Positions 8,269 through 17,399 are shown, counted from the stretch's first letter. The stretch: DNA of 64,000 nt from Arthrobacter terricola (GCF_004354015.1 NZ_SMRU01000018.1:43612-107611); one strand, 5' to 3'. Translations and numbers: made by a program. Notes: generated from the sequence alone by a model not told the origin.

Positions 8269-10035
8269 TTAAATGCTCCGTTTCAGCCCGACGTGGGCAG
8301 TCCGATATCCGAGCCGGGTGTAGAAGGCCCGGGCCCGTTCCCGTGCTTCGTCGGTGGTCACTTGTGCCAGTTGTGCTCCGCGGGCACGCCCGAAATCGTG
8401 TGCCCACTCAAGCATCGCGGTGCCCAGGCCACGTGAACGTTCCGCGGCCGCGACCCGAAGCCCCTCGATCTGCAGCCGGGAAGAACCGCCCCGGGAAAGA
8501 CCCGGAATGATGGTCAACTGCATCGTGGCGACGATGCGGTCGGCACCATTGCGGACAACCCCCAGATAGTTGGACTTGTCGCGGACAACCGCGTCATAGG
8601 CCGCCTCGTAGCGTTCGAGCTCGACGCACTCACGATCGGGACCGAACTGATCATCGGATAGCAGCCCGGCGATGGCTCCAACGTCATCGCGGCTCGCCCG
8701 TTCCAGCCTGAAGGTCCGGCCCGCCACCCTCAGCAGTCCTCGGACCGAGGATCGTGCATCCGCCTGCAAACGAGCGACCAGCAGGTCGAGCCATCCGCCG
8801 ACGTTGGCTCGAGCCTCAAGGGTGTCGGGATAGCGGCATCTCAAGTGAAGACCGGACTCGTCCAGGATGAACCAAAGCATCACGCCGTCGGTGTCGATTG
8901 CCGCGCTCACGTATTGCGCGTCGAGTCCGATGGAATCGATCCGTACCGGCAGCCTGCGCAGGTCCAGCCAGGAGATCGCGAACATGCCGGGAGCCACGGG
9001 CATGCCGCCCCATGGAGCCAGCACGTCAGCGAGCGGCCACGAGCCAAGCCGCACAGCTTCTTTTACAGCAGCCGCCGCGGCGCGCGGCTCAGCGACCGCC
9101 GACTCAAGTACCGAATTGGTGATGAACCAGCCGACCGAGTCATGCCATTTGTCCTCGAAGCGGCTGTGCACGGGAAAGACTGCCCGTAGCGGGCTCCCCG
9201 CCAACTCGCGGGTTACCGCAGTCATAGCAACAACTGCGAGGGCGAGCGTCGAGACACCGTCGTCGCGGGCCTGCGCAGCAAAGGCGGCACCGTCGTCGAG
9301 ATCGAACACATCGCGCACTTCCACACGCTCGCGATGCGGAGCGGGCGCGCCTAGGGGCAACGGGAACTGCGGCATGACGCCGCCGCTGTCACCGATGATG
9401 TCTTTCCAGCGTTGACGGACGTCGTCCGGCGCCGCATTGCGATCCAGCAGTGCTTGCGTGTGTTCTTCGAATGCCGACACTTGCCCGGGCAACGGTTCGC
9501 GGCCCGCCTTCCCGGCATCGAGCGCCGACAGCAGGTCGCGCGCGATCACCAACATGGACCACATATCGACGTGGGCGTGGTCGGCCGCAATCACGACGGT
9601 GAGTCCAGCGGCAGTCTCCAATACGCACAGCCGGTGGGAGGGCTGTGCGTAGGGGGAACATGCCGCGTCGAGAATGTCCCGCGCCGCGTCATTGACGGCC
9701 TGACCGGGAGAGATCTGATGCTCAACCCATGTTCCCGGACCAATCTCGATTTCGTGAAGCTCCGGCTCACCATCAGCACCGGCGACGAATGCCGTCCGCA
9801 GAGTGCCATGACGGGCGATGACCGCCAGCCAGGCGTCGGCAATTGACTCACGACGGGTTGGTGCAGGCAGCCGAAAAGACAACGCCATCCAGGAGCCGGG
9901 GCGTTCGCCTGCCCTCACATGGAGCCGTTGGTCAAAGGACACTGGAAGACGACGCTTGGGCGCAGACACACTGACGTCGTAGCCCCAAAGTCGTCCGAAC
10001 GGTAGGCGCAGGTGCGAGACGTTGGTCAGCCGCAT
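8269..10035 (-). CDS. Condensation-domain/GNAT acetyltransferase fusion
   Basis: This 588-residue protein joins two acyltransferase folds. Residues 1 to about 430 resemble a stand-alone condensation/acyltransferase domain of the chloramphenicol-acetyltransferase fold, with the HxxxD motif at His153-Asp157 (DHAHVDMW) but without the usual following glycine. Residues about 436-588 form a GNAT domain with the acetyl-CoA motif SRGLGTA. No carrier or adenylation domain adjoins it, so the acyl donor may be a CoA ester or a protein encoded elsewhere. The start at 10035 lies 84 bp from the divergent alpha/beta hydrolase gene. A role in acylating a small amine or alcohol is plausible but unproven. Confidence 0.75.
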   Translation of the reverse strand: MRLTNVSHLRLPFGRLWGYDVSVSAPKRRLPVSFDQRLHVRAGERPGSWMALSFRLPAPTRRESIADAWLAVIARHGTLRTAFVAGADGEPELHEIEIGPGTWVEHQISPGQAVNDAARDILDAACSPYAQPSHRLCVLETAAGLTVVIAADHAHVDMWSMLVIARDLLSALDAGKAGREPLPGQVSAFEEHTQALLDRNAAPDDVRQRWKDIIGDSGGVMPQFPLPLGAPAPHRERVEVRDVFDLDDGAAFAAQARDDGVSTLALAVVAMTAVTRELAGSPLRAVFPVHSRFEDKWHDSVGWFITNSVLESAVAEPRAAAAAVKEAVRLGSWPLADVLAPWGGMPVAPGMFAISWLDLRRLPVRIDSIGLDAQYVSAAIDTDGVMLWFILDESGLHLRCRYPDTLEARANVGGWLDLLVARLQADARSSVRGLLRVAGRTFRLERASRDDVGAIAGLLSDDQFGPDRECVELERYEAAYDAVVRDKSNYLGVVRNGADRIVATMQLTIIPGLSRGGSSRLQIEGLRVAAAERSRGLGTAMLEWAHDFGRARGAQLAQVTTDEARERARAFYTRLGYRTAHVGLKRSI

Positions 10036-10119
10036 GGCGGTATCCTATCGTCCCAGATAGGTTGAACGCCCAACGCAGCCGCTCGAGGTGAGGCGGTCAG
10101 TGACGAAACGAGGAGCCTG

Positions 10120-10899
10120 ATGCCCGTATTTGAGGTTCCCGGAGCCGAGCTTGCGGTTTCTTTGAGCGACGAAGGTGGACACCCGGTTGTCCAGCTGCAC
10201 GGCCTCACCTCAAGCCGCGCGCGCGACCGGGTGCTCAACCTCGACCTCGGTCGGGGGCTCAGCGGAACCCGGCTGCTGCGGTACGACGCGCGAGGCCATG
10301 GCCGGTCGACGGGGCGGAAAGTCCCCGGAGACTATCAATGGCAAAGCCTCGCCGAGGACCTCCTTCGGGTGCTCGATCACTGGTTCCCAGGCGAACGTGT
10401 GCACGGAGTCGGTCCCTCCATGGGTGCCGGTACACTCTTGCACGCAGCTTCCCGCGAGCCGGACCGCTTTACCGGGCTCACGCTGATGGTGCCACCTACC
10501 GCGTGGGAAACCCGGGCTGCCCAGGCCGGAAACTACCGGGTTGCCGCGGAGCTTATCGAATCTGCCGGGATCGAGGCATTCCTCGCCACCACCCGCCAGG
10601 CAACACCGCCACCGGCCACCATCGGCGCGCCGGAGACGGTGCCCGACGTCGCCGTCGCCCTTTTGCCCTCGTTATTTCGAGGCGCAGCACTGAGCGATCT
10701 GCCTGCGCCTGAGTCCATCGCGCGGATCGACGTGCCGACAACAATCCTGGCGTGGATCGATGATCCCGGTCATCCGCTCTCAACCGCGGACTCCCTTGCC
10801 GCACTGCTCCCGCAGGCAACACTAACGGTCGCCCGCACCCCGGAAGATGTCGAAACCTGGCCGGGCATTCTGAGCCAGGATGTCACTCGTCGGGGCTAG
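10120..10899 (+). CDS. Alpha/beta hydrolase-fold protein
   Basis: This 259-residue protein shows the oxyanion region (VQLHGLTSS), a YDARGHGRS loop and a nucleophile elbow GPSMGAG with the candidate catalytic serine near residue 105. A candidate acid lies in AWIDDPGHPLS. The expected C-terminal catalytic histidine is not obvious; the histidine in DDPGHP may substitute, or the triad may be altered. A GAGGAG site precedes the ATG. It is divergent from the condensation/GNAT fusion and could be its partner, for example a thioesterase or esterase. The substrate is unknown. Confidence 0.75.
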   Translation: MPVFEVPGAELAVSLSDEGGHPVVQLHGLTSSRARDRVLNLDLGRGLSGTRLLRYDARGHGRSTGRKVPGDYQWQSLAEDLLRVLDHWFPGERVHGVGPSMGAGTLLHAASREPDRFTGLTLMVPPTAWETRAAQAGNYRVAAELIESAGIEAFLATTRQATPPPATIGAPETVPDVAVALLPSLFRGAALSDLPAPESIARIDVPTTILAWIDDPGHPLSTADSLAALLPQATLTVARTPEDVETWPGILSQDVTRRG

Positions 10900-11110
10900 G
10901 CGACAATTCGCCTGCTCACGGATAAGCGGAACCCTGCCAGCATGTCATTGTTCGAGGCGGATGCCCCATGCCCAGGGCGCCCCCGGGATGGGACGGCAGG
11001 CCGAGCCCCATCGGCAGCATGCCGAGGCCGCCGGCGGCCGCGACTGCCTGTGTGCTGCACGCTGGCGCGGTGCCAGTACCCAGAACTGTCCGATTGCATG
11101 TTGTTGTCCG

Positions 11111-11138
11111 TTGACCAGATTGGCAGGCGATTGATACT
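11111..11138 (+). promoter_or_regulatory. Predicted promoter of the first family-5 binding protein
   Basis: TTGACC at 11111-11116 and GATACT at 11133-11138 are separated by 16 bp and resemble -35 and -10 elements. The shared palindrome at 11147-11158 would overlap the start of transcription, a typical repressor position. The rest of the 329-bp interval from 10900 to 11228 shows no gene I can support. Confidence 0.4.
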
Positions 11139-11146
11139 CTCAAATC

Positions 11147-11158
11147 TAACAGTTGATA
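11147..11158 (+). promoter_or_regulatory. Shared palindromic operator candidate, site 1 (TAACAGTTGATA)
   Basis: TAACAGTTGATA followed by CATTTT lies 70 bp upstream of the lipoprotein start at 11229. Nearly the same string occurs upstream of seven other transcription units between 14.6 and 39.3 kb. The best-matching partner is site 2, where 16 of 18 bases agree on the opposite strand. Confidence 0.65.
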
Positions 11159-11228
11159 CATTTTGTGATTGACGATTCTGACTGAGGGTCGCTGTGGGGA
11201 TGCGGCCCAAGCCACGACGGGGTGCGCG

Positions 11229-12899
11229 ATGAGATTGATGAAGCTGTCCAAGAAGTTCGTTGTCGGCGTTTGCATGTTCTTGCTGCTGGCTCTGAGCGCC
11301 TGTGGTGGGGGAAGTTCGGGCCAGGGCGGTAGCACGCACACCTTGAGAATGGCTGCGGGTGCGACGGGGCCGTTCACGTCCCAGTTCAATCCGTTCCTGC
11401 AGGCGTCCGGGAGCTCGAGCGGCTATTCGGGGCTCGTGATCTATGAGCCGTTGATGCTCGTCGACTATGTCAAGGACACCACCAAGCCGTGGTTGGCACA
11501 GAGTTCCAAGTGGAACCAGGACGGCACGCAGCTGACGATCGATCTGCGTCCGGGGGTGAAATGGTCAGACGGCACTGCGTTCACGGCCGATGATGTGGCC
11601 TTCACCTTTGAGTTGATGACCAAGTTCAAAGCGCTGAATTTCAACGGCTTGCCAATCAAGTCCGCCACGGCGGCCAGCCCGACCCAGGTTGTTGTGTCCT
11701 TCACCGCTCCGGCGTTCCAGACTCTTTGGTACGTGACCGAGCCGGTCCAGAAGAAGCAATGGTCCTCGGTGGCGGATCCGGTGACCTACGCGAATCCGAA
11801 GCCTGTCGGCACCGGGCCTTTCATGCTCAAGAGTTTCACGCCGCAGGTGATTACCCTCGACAAGAACCCGGGTTACTGGGATGCCGGCAAACCCGCGGTG
11901 GACAGCATCCAGTACCTTGCTTACGACTCCGAAAGCAGCATGGTAGCCGCCATGCAGGGCGGCCAGGTGGACTGGATCGTGTCATCGAACACCGATCCCA
12001 CGCAGATCACGCAGCACTCGCCGTCGACCCTAGCCTCATGGGCATCAACGTTCGGGGTTTCCATCTACCTCTTGCCGAACGCGACCATGGCTCCGACCAA
12101 TGACGCGGCGGTCCGGAAAGCGATCAGCCAGGCGATCGACCGGCCGAACCTGGCGAAGCTGGCCTTCGGGCCGGGTGCACAGCCTGTCCAGTCCCCGACG
12201 GGGCTCGACGGTGCGGGGGCCACGGACATGATTGCGGACCAGTACAAGAACCTTTCGCTGGGCACCGGAGATGCCTCGGCATCGAAGCAGACCCTTCAGG
12301 GGGCCGGCTACACCATGGGTTCGGACGGCTACTTTGTCTCGCCGGACGGCAAGCAGCTCGCCCTGACGCTGACCGTTCCCACGACAAATCCGTACGGGGA
12401 CTGGGTCCGGGCAGGGACCCTGATGACCGAGAGCCTCAAGGCGGCGGGGATCAAGCTGACCGTCAAGCCTGAATCGCAGCAGTCCTGGCGTTCGGATGTG
12501 GCCTTGGGCAATTTCCAGTTGTCGATGCGGGCTGCCGGCGGCGCCGGCTCTCTTTACGACAACCTCAGCAGGCTGGTTTCCCAGCCTGTCCCTACCGCGG
12601 GGAAGCAGGCGGTGGTCAACTGGGAGCGCTACAGCAACCCCAAGGCAGGGGAGCTCCTGAACGCCATGGCTTCCTCGGATAGTTCGAGCCCGGCGTTCAA
12701 GCAGGCCCTGGATGGCCTCCAGTCGATCCTCGTCGACGAGGCACCGGTGATTCCGCTCGGCAACCCCGCCGCGGCAGGCGTCTGGAGGACCGCCGCGTTC
12801 ACCGGTTGGCCCTCGGAGCAGGATCCGTACGGGCTCCCGACGGCGAACAAGCCTTCCGTGGTCGACATCGCGGCACGGCTGGCCCCCGCCCATCACTGA
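11229..12899 (+). CDS. ABC transporter solute-binding lipoprotein, family 5 (Dpp/Opp type), copy 1
   Basis: This 556-residue protein starts at ATG 11229 (an alternative ATG is at 11238) and has a lipoprotein signal with lipobox LSAC followed by a Gly/Ser linker. The mature part is a cluster-C binding protein: GATGPFTSQFNP, VKWSDGTAFTADDVAFTF and the PVGTGPF segment are characteristic of oligopeptide/dipeptide/nickel/sugar-type binders. It would be tethered outside the membrane and deliver solute to a permease. The only matching permease set in the window is at 16.3-20.4 kb on the other strand. Two close paralogues sit at 32.1 and 36.2 kb. A terminator-like hairpin follows. Confidence 0.9.
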   Translation: MRLMKLSKKFVVGVCMFLLLALSACGGGSSGQGGSTHTLRMAAGATGPFTSQFNPFLQASGSSSGYSGLVIYEPLMLVDYVKDTTKPWLAQSSKWNQDGTQLTIDLRPGVKWSDGTAFTADDVAFTFELMTKFKALNFNGLPIKSATAASPTQVVVSFTAPAFQTLWYVTEPVQKKQWSSVADPVTYANPKPVGTGPFMLKSFTPQVITLDKNPGYWDAGKPAVDSIQYLAYDSESSMVAAMQGGQVDWIVSSNTDPTQITQHSPSTLASWASTFGVSIYLLPNATMAPTNDAAVRKAISQAIDRPNLAKLAFGPGAQPVQSPTGLDGAGATDMIADQYKNLSLGTGDASASKQTLQGAGYTMGSDGYFVSPDGKQLALTLTVPTTNPYGDWVRAGTLMTESLKAAGIKLTVKPESQQSWRSDVALGNFQLSMRAAGGAGSLYDNLSRLVSQPVPTAGKQAVVNWERYSNPKAGELLNAMASSDSSSPAFKQALDGLQSILVDEAPVIPLGNPAAAGVWRTAAFTGWPSEQDPYGLPTANKPSVVDIAARLAPAHH

Positions 12900-12913
12900 T
12901 AAGGAGGGCGGAC

Positions 12914-12948
12914 CGGCGGCCGGACGGGGTTCCTTCGTCCGGCCGCCG
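12914..12948. terminator. Hairpin between convergent genes
   Basis: CGGCGGCCGGACG at 12914-12926 pairs perfectly with 12936-12948 across a 9-base loop. It lies between the convergent binding-protein and glycerate kinase genes and could stop transcription from both sides, although no T-run follows. Confidence 0.65.
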
Positions 12949-12964
12949 ACGCATGCCCGGACGG

Positions 12965-14092
12965 TCAGGCCAGCTGCGACGCCTGCGCGGCGACGAGGCG
13001 GCCCGCCTCCTGAAGCCATCGACAAGGATCCTCAAGCGCGGCTGCTGTCGAGCCAGCCAGTTCGACCAGACTCCAGGAGGCGCTGATGCCGTATGCCAGT
13101 AGCTCCGACGGTGGCAGTTCCACACGGCCTGCGACGACCACGACCGGGACACGATGTGCTGCGGCCCGGGCCGCCAGGGACAGGGGGGCCTTGCCGAAGA
13201 GGCTCTGGCTGTCGAGCGAACCTTCGCCGGTAACGAGGAGGTCGGCTTCGCCCAGCAGTGCGTCGATCCGCAGAAGGTCCAGCACCATATCGGCGCCGGA
13301 AACGCGCCTGGCCCCCAAAGCCGACATCGCCGCGAAACCGATGCCGCCACTGGCTCCCGAGCCTGGCTCCCGGGACCGGTTGCTGCCGTCACGGTCGATG
13401 AGATCCGCCCAGTGGGCCAGACCTGCCTCGAGGAGTTCGATTTCCCGGGGTCCTGCCCCCTTCTGCGGGGCGAACGTCTTCGCTGCTCCCGCGTCCCCGA
13501 GGAGCGGATTGTTCACGTCCACGGCCACGGTGATGTCCGCTTCCTGCAGCCGCGGATCCAGGGTCGACAGGTCCACGCCGCAGATCCAGGAGAGCGCCCC
13601 TCCGCCGGCGCTGCCCGCGTCATCAGGGGAGAATTCCGCGCCGAGGGCGTGGAGCATGCCGGCTCCTCCGTCACTCACGGCACTGCCGCCCGTGGTCAGG
13701 ACGATTTTGCGGTGCCCGGCGTCAAGGGCCGCGGAGATCAGCTGCCCGACGCCGGTGCTCGCCGCCCTCAGGCAGGTCTGCGCGGTGCGGACGGGTACAT
13801 GGTGCGCGCCCGCCCCCTGGGCCACCTCGATGTACGCGGTTCCGTCAAATGCAGCCCAGGACGCCGGGACCGGGTGCCCCAGCGCACCGTTGACTACGGT
13901 GCGCCGTATGTCGGCGCCCAGGCTTTCCAGGACAGCGATGGTGCCCTCGCCGCCGTCGGCGATGGGACATTGGACCGTTGTGCAGTCCGCCCCTGCCCCG
14001 GCCACGCCTGCGGCAAGGTGGCGGGCGGCTTCCGCCGCCGATAGCGATGACTTGAACGCGTCGGGGGCTACGAGCACGCGAACGGGTTTCAC
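12965..14092 (-). CDS. Glycerate kinase (GarK/GlxK family)
   Basis: The 375-residue protein phosphorylates glycerate using ATP, by family. The N-terminal VLVAPDAFKSSLSA, the CPIADGGEGT segment, TTGGSAVSDGGAGM and the C-terminal DLLVTGEGSLD motif are all present, and length fits. The GTG start at 14092 overlaps the stop of the upstream GNAT gene (GTGA), so the pair is probably translationally coupled and shares the operator at 14639. In a phosphonate-centred neighbourhood it might serve central metabolism of a C3 product or act on a glycerate-like phosphonate precursor; only the family assignment is secure. Confidence 0.9.
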   Translation of the reverse strand: MKPVRVLVAPDAFKSSLSAAEAARHLAAGVAGAGADCTTVQCPIADGGEGTIAVLESLGADIRRTVVNGALGHPVPASWAAFDGTAYIEVAQGAGAHHVPVRTAQTCLRAASTGVGQLISAALDAGHRKIVLTTGGSAVSDGGAGMLHALGAEFSPDDAGSAGGGALSWICGVDLSTLDPRLQEADITVAVDVNNPLLGDAGAAKTFAPQKGAGPREIELLEAGLAHWADLIDRDGSNRSREPGSGASGGIGFAAMSALGARRVSGADMVLDLLRIDALLGEADLLVTGEGSLDSQSLFGKAPLSLAARAAAHRVPVVVVAGRVELPPSELLAYGISASWSLVELAGSTAAALEDPCRWLQEAGRLVAAQASQLA

Positions 14093-14568
14093 GGTAGGAC
14101 CAGCCGCAGTCCTTCATGGCTGGGAACGAAGCCCAGCCGGGTATAGAAACGGTGGGCGTCGGCCCGCCTCTTGTCCGAGGAGAGCTGCACGACATGGCAG
14201 CCTTTGGATTTGGCCCGCTCCACGGCCCACGCCACCAAAGCGGAACCGGTTCCGCGCCCGCGCTGGCTTGCGGCGATCCGCACTCCCGCGAGCTGGGCCC
14301 TCAGGGCCGCGTTCCAGCTCAAGGTCGTGAAGAAGATCAACTGAAGAGTCCCGATCACCTCCCCGCCCTCATCGGTGGCCACCCATAGCTCGTTGGACGG
14401 TTCGGCGGTGATGGCTTCGAAGGCCCTCAGGTAGCCCTCCGCGGTAGTGGCGGGCAGGCCGCCGGCCGGGCCGAGTGCGTCGGATTCGAGGAGACCGACG
14501 ATTCGTGGCAGGTCTTCGGCCCGGGCGGGACGTACAAATGCGCCACCGGACAGTTGTTGCAGATCCAT
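14089..14568 (-). CDS. GNAT family N-acetyltransferase
   Basis: This 159-residue protein has the GNAT acetyl-CoA loop ASQRGRGTGSALV, preceded by a beta-strand segment IGTLQLIFF and followed by HRFYTRLGFVPSHEGLRL. It resembles small single-domain N-acetyltransferases that modify amines, including resistance enzymes acting on amino-acid-like phosphinates, but no residue identifies the substrate. It is the first gene of a leftward two-gene unit with glycerate kinase, transcribed from the operator-bearing AT-rich interval at 14.57-14.75 kb. If a phosphonate with an amino group is made nearby, self-protection by acetylation is a testable idea. Confidence 0.85.
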   Translation of the reverse strand: MDLQQLSGGAFVRPARAEDLPRIVGLLESDALGPAGGLPATTAEGYLRAFEAITAEPSNELWVATDEGGEVIGTLQLIFFTTLSWNAALRAQLAGVRIAASQRGRGTGSALVAWAVERAKSKGCHVVQLSSDKRRADAHRFYTRLGFVPSHEGLRLVLP

Positions 14569-14638
14569 CCACGCCTCCTACTATATGTTGAATAACAAAC
14601 ATGATAGATTATATGTAGCAGATATGGAGAAACAAATG

Positions 14639-14650
14639 TATCAACTGTTC
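14639..14650 (-). promoter_or_regulatory. Shared palindromic operator candidate, site 2
   Basis: On the minus strand the site reads GAACAGTTGATA followed by CATTTG, matching site 1 at 16 of 18 bases. It lies 70 bp upstream of the GNAT start, the same distance as site 1 from its gene, and 103 bp upstream of the divergent small ORF and MFS gene. Confidence 0.6.
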
Positions 14651-14753
14651 GTTTTTCAAAGTATCGCCAGGGTTTCGGATGGCCGGTGCGGAGGGAACGG
14701 TTCGCGATGAAAAGCCGCCGGGCCGGCGGGATACTCCACTGAAGGAGGGGCGC

Positions 14754-14909
14754 GTGAGATCGATGCTGGTACTGCGGCTGTGGGGCCGGTTGCACGCCTG
14801 GTGGGAGAAGCGGAAAGCGGACCGGGAGGCGCGCGAGAGGCAGTGCCGGCACGACGGCACGGGCCACCGGTGCTTTGTCTGCATCAACTACTCCCACATT
14901 TATGACTGA
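14754..14909 (+). CDS. Small Cys/His-rich basic protein (51 residues)
   Basis: A strong AAGGAGG site at 14742-14748 stands 5 bp before a GTG that opens a 51-residue frame beginning MRSMLVLRLWGRLHAWW. The middle is strongly charged (EKRKADREARERQ) and the end carries CRHDGTGHRCFVC, a Cys/His cluster that could bind a metal ion. I do not recognise a family. It precedes the MFS gene by about 45 bp in the same direction and is divergent from the GNAT gene. The ribosome site is the main argument that it is translated. Confidence 0.5.
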   Translation: MRSMLVLRLWGRLHAWWEKRKADREARERQCRHDGTGHRCFVCINYSHIYD

Positions 14910-14953
14910 TCGTTGTCCGCGTGAGTGGACGCTCGCACGCTGAGGGTAGGGAG

Positions 14954-16289
14954 TTGAGTTCGACTGTTAACGCCACCGCCTCCTCGCGGAGCGAGCCGCC
15001 CCCCGCGGAGACGGACGTCGACAGCGGGTGGTCCCGTCGAGACCCTTCGTCTGGGAAACTACCGCCTTTTTCTTGCCGGCCAGCTGCTGTCGGTCTCGGG
15101 AACCTGGACCCAGCGGGTCGCCCAGGACTGGCTCGTTCTGGATCTGACCAACGGCTCGGGCGTCGCGCTCGGCCTTGTTTCGGCAATCCAGTACACCCCC
15201 ATGATGCTATTGAGCTCGTGGGGCGGTCTCCTGGCGGACCGATATTCCAAACGGCTGCTGCTCATCATCACCCAGTCCGTGCTGGCGCTGGCGGCAGCGG
15301 CTCTCGGAGTCCTCGCCCTCACCGGGCAGCTCACGCTTACGGACGTCTACGTCCTTGCCGGGGTCATGGGCGTGGCCGCGGCGGTGGACAACCCCACGCG
15401 CCAATCGTTCCTCATCGAATTGGTCGGCCGTGATCGGCTTCCGGCAGCGGTCGGGCTGAATTCGGCGACGTTCAATGTCTCACGGATGATCGGGCCCGCC
15501 ATTGGCGGTGCCCTGATCGTCTTGGTCGGCGCAGGCCCGGCCTTCCTGGTCAACGCGGCGTCCTTCCTGGCTGTCATCGTTTCAGTGGCTTTGATGCGCC
15601 GTGAGTCGCTGTTCGTCGAACCCCCCACCCTGCGGTCCCGCGGGCAGATCCGGGCCGGGTGGTCATACATCGTTCGTGACCGGCGGGTCGGGGCCACCCT
15701 GGGACTCGTTTTTGTCACTTCCACGTTCGCCATGAACTGGCCTGTGCTGTTGGCCCTGAGTGCGAGAAGCCGGTATGACACCGGCGCCCAGGGCTACGGG
15801 GTGCTGCTGACAGCGCTTGCGGCCGGATCCATGGCCGGTGCGTTGGTATCCGCATGGCGGGGAAGGCCCCGGTTCTCCTACCTGGTTCTCGTCACGGCCC
15901 TGTTCGCCATCACCGAAGTCGCGTCCGCGTTGATGCCAAGCTACGGCTGGTTCGTGGCTACCCTGGTCCCACTGGGCTTTCTCGCCCTGAGCATCAACAC
16001 CACAGCGAATTCGCTGATCCAGGTGGTCACTCCCTATGAGCTCAGGGGGCGGGTGATGTCCGCGTTCGTGATCGCCACCGCGGGTGGAACACCCTTGGGC
16101 GGCCCGGTCCTGGGGTACCTCTCCGAACAGTTCGGGCCAGCGGCCGCACTCGCCTCTGGTGGCCTGGCATCGGCGGTGGTCACCTGCGCCGCGGCTATAA
16201 GGGTCCGCCGGACCCTTCGGACGGAACAGAAAACAGCGGACTCACCGGAACCCGATGACACGCGCGGGAGCCCGGGCGACCTTGGCTAA
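14954..16289 (+). pseudogene. MFS exporter (EntS-like) with an apparent frameshift near its start
   Basis: From about 15045 to 16289 the frame encodes a typical 12-segment EntS/enterobactin-exporter-like MFS protein (NYRLFLAG, GLLADRYSKR, VVTPYELRGRVMSA). That frame has no ATG, GTG or TTG before an ATG inside the second membrane segment (15201). A good start exists in another frame: TTG at 14954 with GAGGG 7 bp upstream, or GTG at 14921. Dropping one base from CCC at 15033-15035 joins the frames into SGWSVETLRLGNYRLF. It is either a true frameshift, a sequencing error in the C run, or a shorter protein from 15201. The intact paralogue at 28.1 kb shows what is missing. Confidence 0.7.
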
Positions 16290-16309
16290 GCCTTGCCGCC
16301 CGGGCTCCC
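16266..16309. terminator. Bidirectional terminator-like hairpin
   Basis: GGGAGCCCGGGCG at 16266-16278 is perfectly complementary to 16297-16309, with an 18-base loop that contains the stop codon of the MFS gene. It separates the convergent MFS and DppF-type genes. There is no clear T-run. Confidence 0.65.
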
Positions 16310-16343
16310 GGGACTCATTCCAGACAGTGCCGGTGCAGGATCT

Positions 16344-17399
16344 TTAGTGCCGGGGGCCGCCAGCCGTTTCCGGGCTGTTGAGCCAGCACCGCACCTCGTG
16401 GCCCTCTTCGTCCACCGCCGAGACGGCAGGCATCTGCGTGAAGCAGACATCCATCGCGAAGGGACAGCGCCGGGCGAACGGGCAGCCGGTCGGGGCTGCC
16501 GCCGATGCGGCGCCGCCACCGCGGCCGATACCGGGCACTTCGGCCGCGTCGCGGCCGCGACGCGCGGGGTCGGGGGCCGACTCGATCAGCAGCTGGGTGT
16601 ACGGGTGTGTCGGGTGCTGGGTCACGCTTTCGCTTGGCCCGCGCTCCACGACGTGTCCGCGGTACATCACCAGGATCTCGTCCGCGAAGTACCGGGCGGA
16701 GGCAATGTCATGGGTGATGTACAAGATGGCCAGGTCCTGCTGCTGCTTGAGGTTCGCGAGCAGGTTCAGGATGCCAAGCCTGATGGACACGTCCAGCATG
16801 GAGACCGGTTCGTCCAGCAGCAGGACCGAGGGCGAGGCCGCCAGAGTCCGGGCGATCGCGATGCGCTGCAGCTGGCCACCGGAGAGCTCGTGCGGGTACT
16901 TGTCCAGGAATTGGGAAGCCGGGTGCAGCTGGACGGTGGAGAGAAGTGTATCCAGTTGCTCTTCGATGCCCCGGCGCCCGGCGTGGTTGCCGTGCAACCG
17001 CAGCACCCGGGTGAGCTGGTAGCGGATGGTGTGGACGGGATTCAAGGACGCGAACGGGTCCTGCAGGAGAAGCTGGACTTCCCCGACGTAGCGGCGCCGT
17101 TGGCGCCCGGTGCGGGGGTGCACGGGTTCCCCGTGCAACCGCACTTCTCCGGCGGATGCCGGGAGCAGCTGGGCGAGCAGGCGGGCGACGGTGGACTTCC
17201 CCGAACCGCTTTCGCCCACGAGCGCCACGGTGGACCCGGCACAGAGGGCGAGGTTGACGGCGTCGACCGCCACGACCTTCCGGTGCCCGCCAGCGGACCT
17301 GCCGCCGCCTAGATGGAAAGTCTTGCCGAGGTCGCTCGCCTCGAGCACGGGCTTCTTGACGGTTTCGGACAGGGGAAGCACCTCGATTCCGGCGTTCAT
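16344..17399 (-). CDS. ABC transporter ATPase, DppF/OppF type
   Basis: This 351-residue ATPase has the Walker A GESGSGKST, Q-loop region LLLQDPFASLNP, signature LSGGQLQR, Walker B VLLLDEPVSMLD and switch histidine ITHD. The C-terminal extension with GCPFARRCPFAMDVC is the oligopeptide-type Cys-rich tail. It energises peptide/nickel/opine-type import together with the DppD-type half fused to the permease just upstream. Its ATG overlaps the stop of that fusion by 4 bp. It is the last gene of the leftward transporter operon. Confidence 0.93.
   Translation of the reverse strand: MNAGIEVLPLSETVKKPVLEASDLGKTFHLGGGRSAGGHRKVVAVDAVNLALCAGSTVALVGESGSGKSTVARLLAQLLPASAGEVRLHGEPVHPRTGRQRRRYVGEVQLLLQDPFASLNPVHTIRYQLTRVLRLHGNHAGRRGIEEQLDTLLSTVQLHPASQFLDKYPHELSGGQLQRIAIARTLAASPSVLLLDEPVSMLDVSIRLGILNLLANLKQQQDLAILYITHDIASARYFADEILVMYRGHVVERGPSESVTQHPTHPYTQLLIESAPDPARRGRDAAEVPGIGRGGGAASAAAPTGCPFARRCPFAMDVCFTQMPAVSAVDEEGHEVRCWLNSPETAGGPRH

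Noticed and set aside
10120..10899. Calling the alpha/beta hydrolase inactive because no late catalytic histidine is obvious
   Set aside because: The histidine in DDPGHP may serve the triad in this subfamily; without an alignment the claim is too weak.
14585..14606. GTTGAATAAC/AACAAACATGATAG as another copy of the shared operator
   Set aside because: The spacing differs from the consensus by two bases; the better match in the same interval is at 14639.
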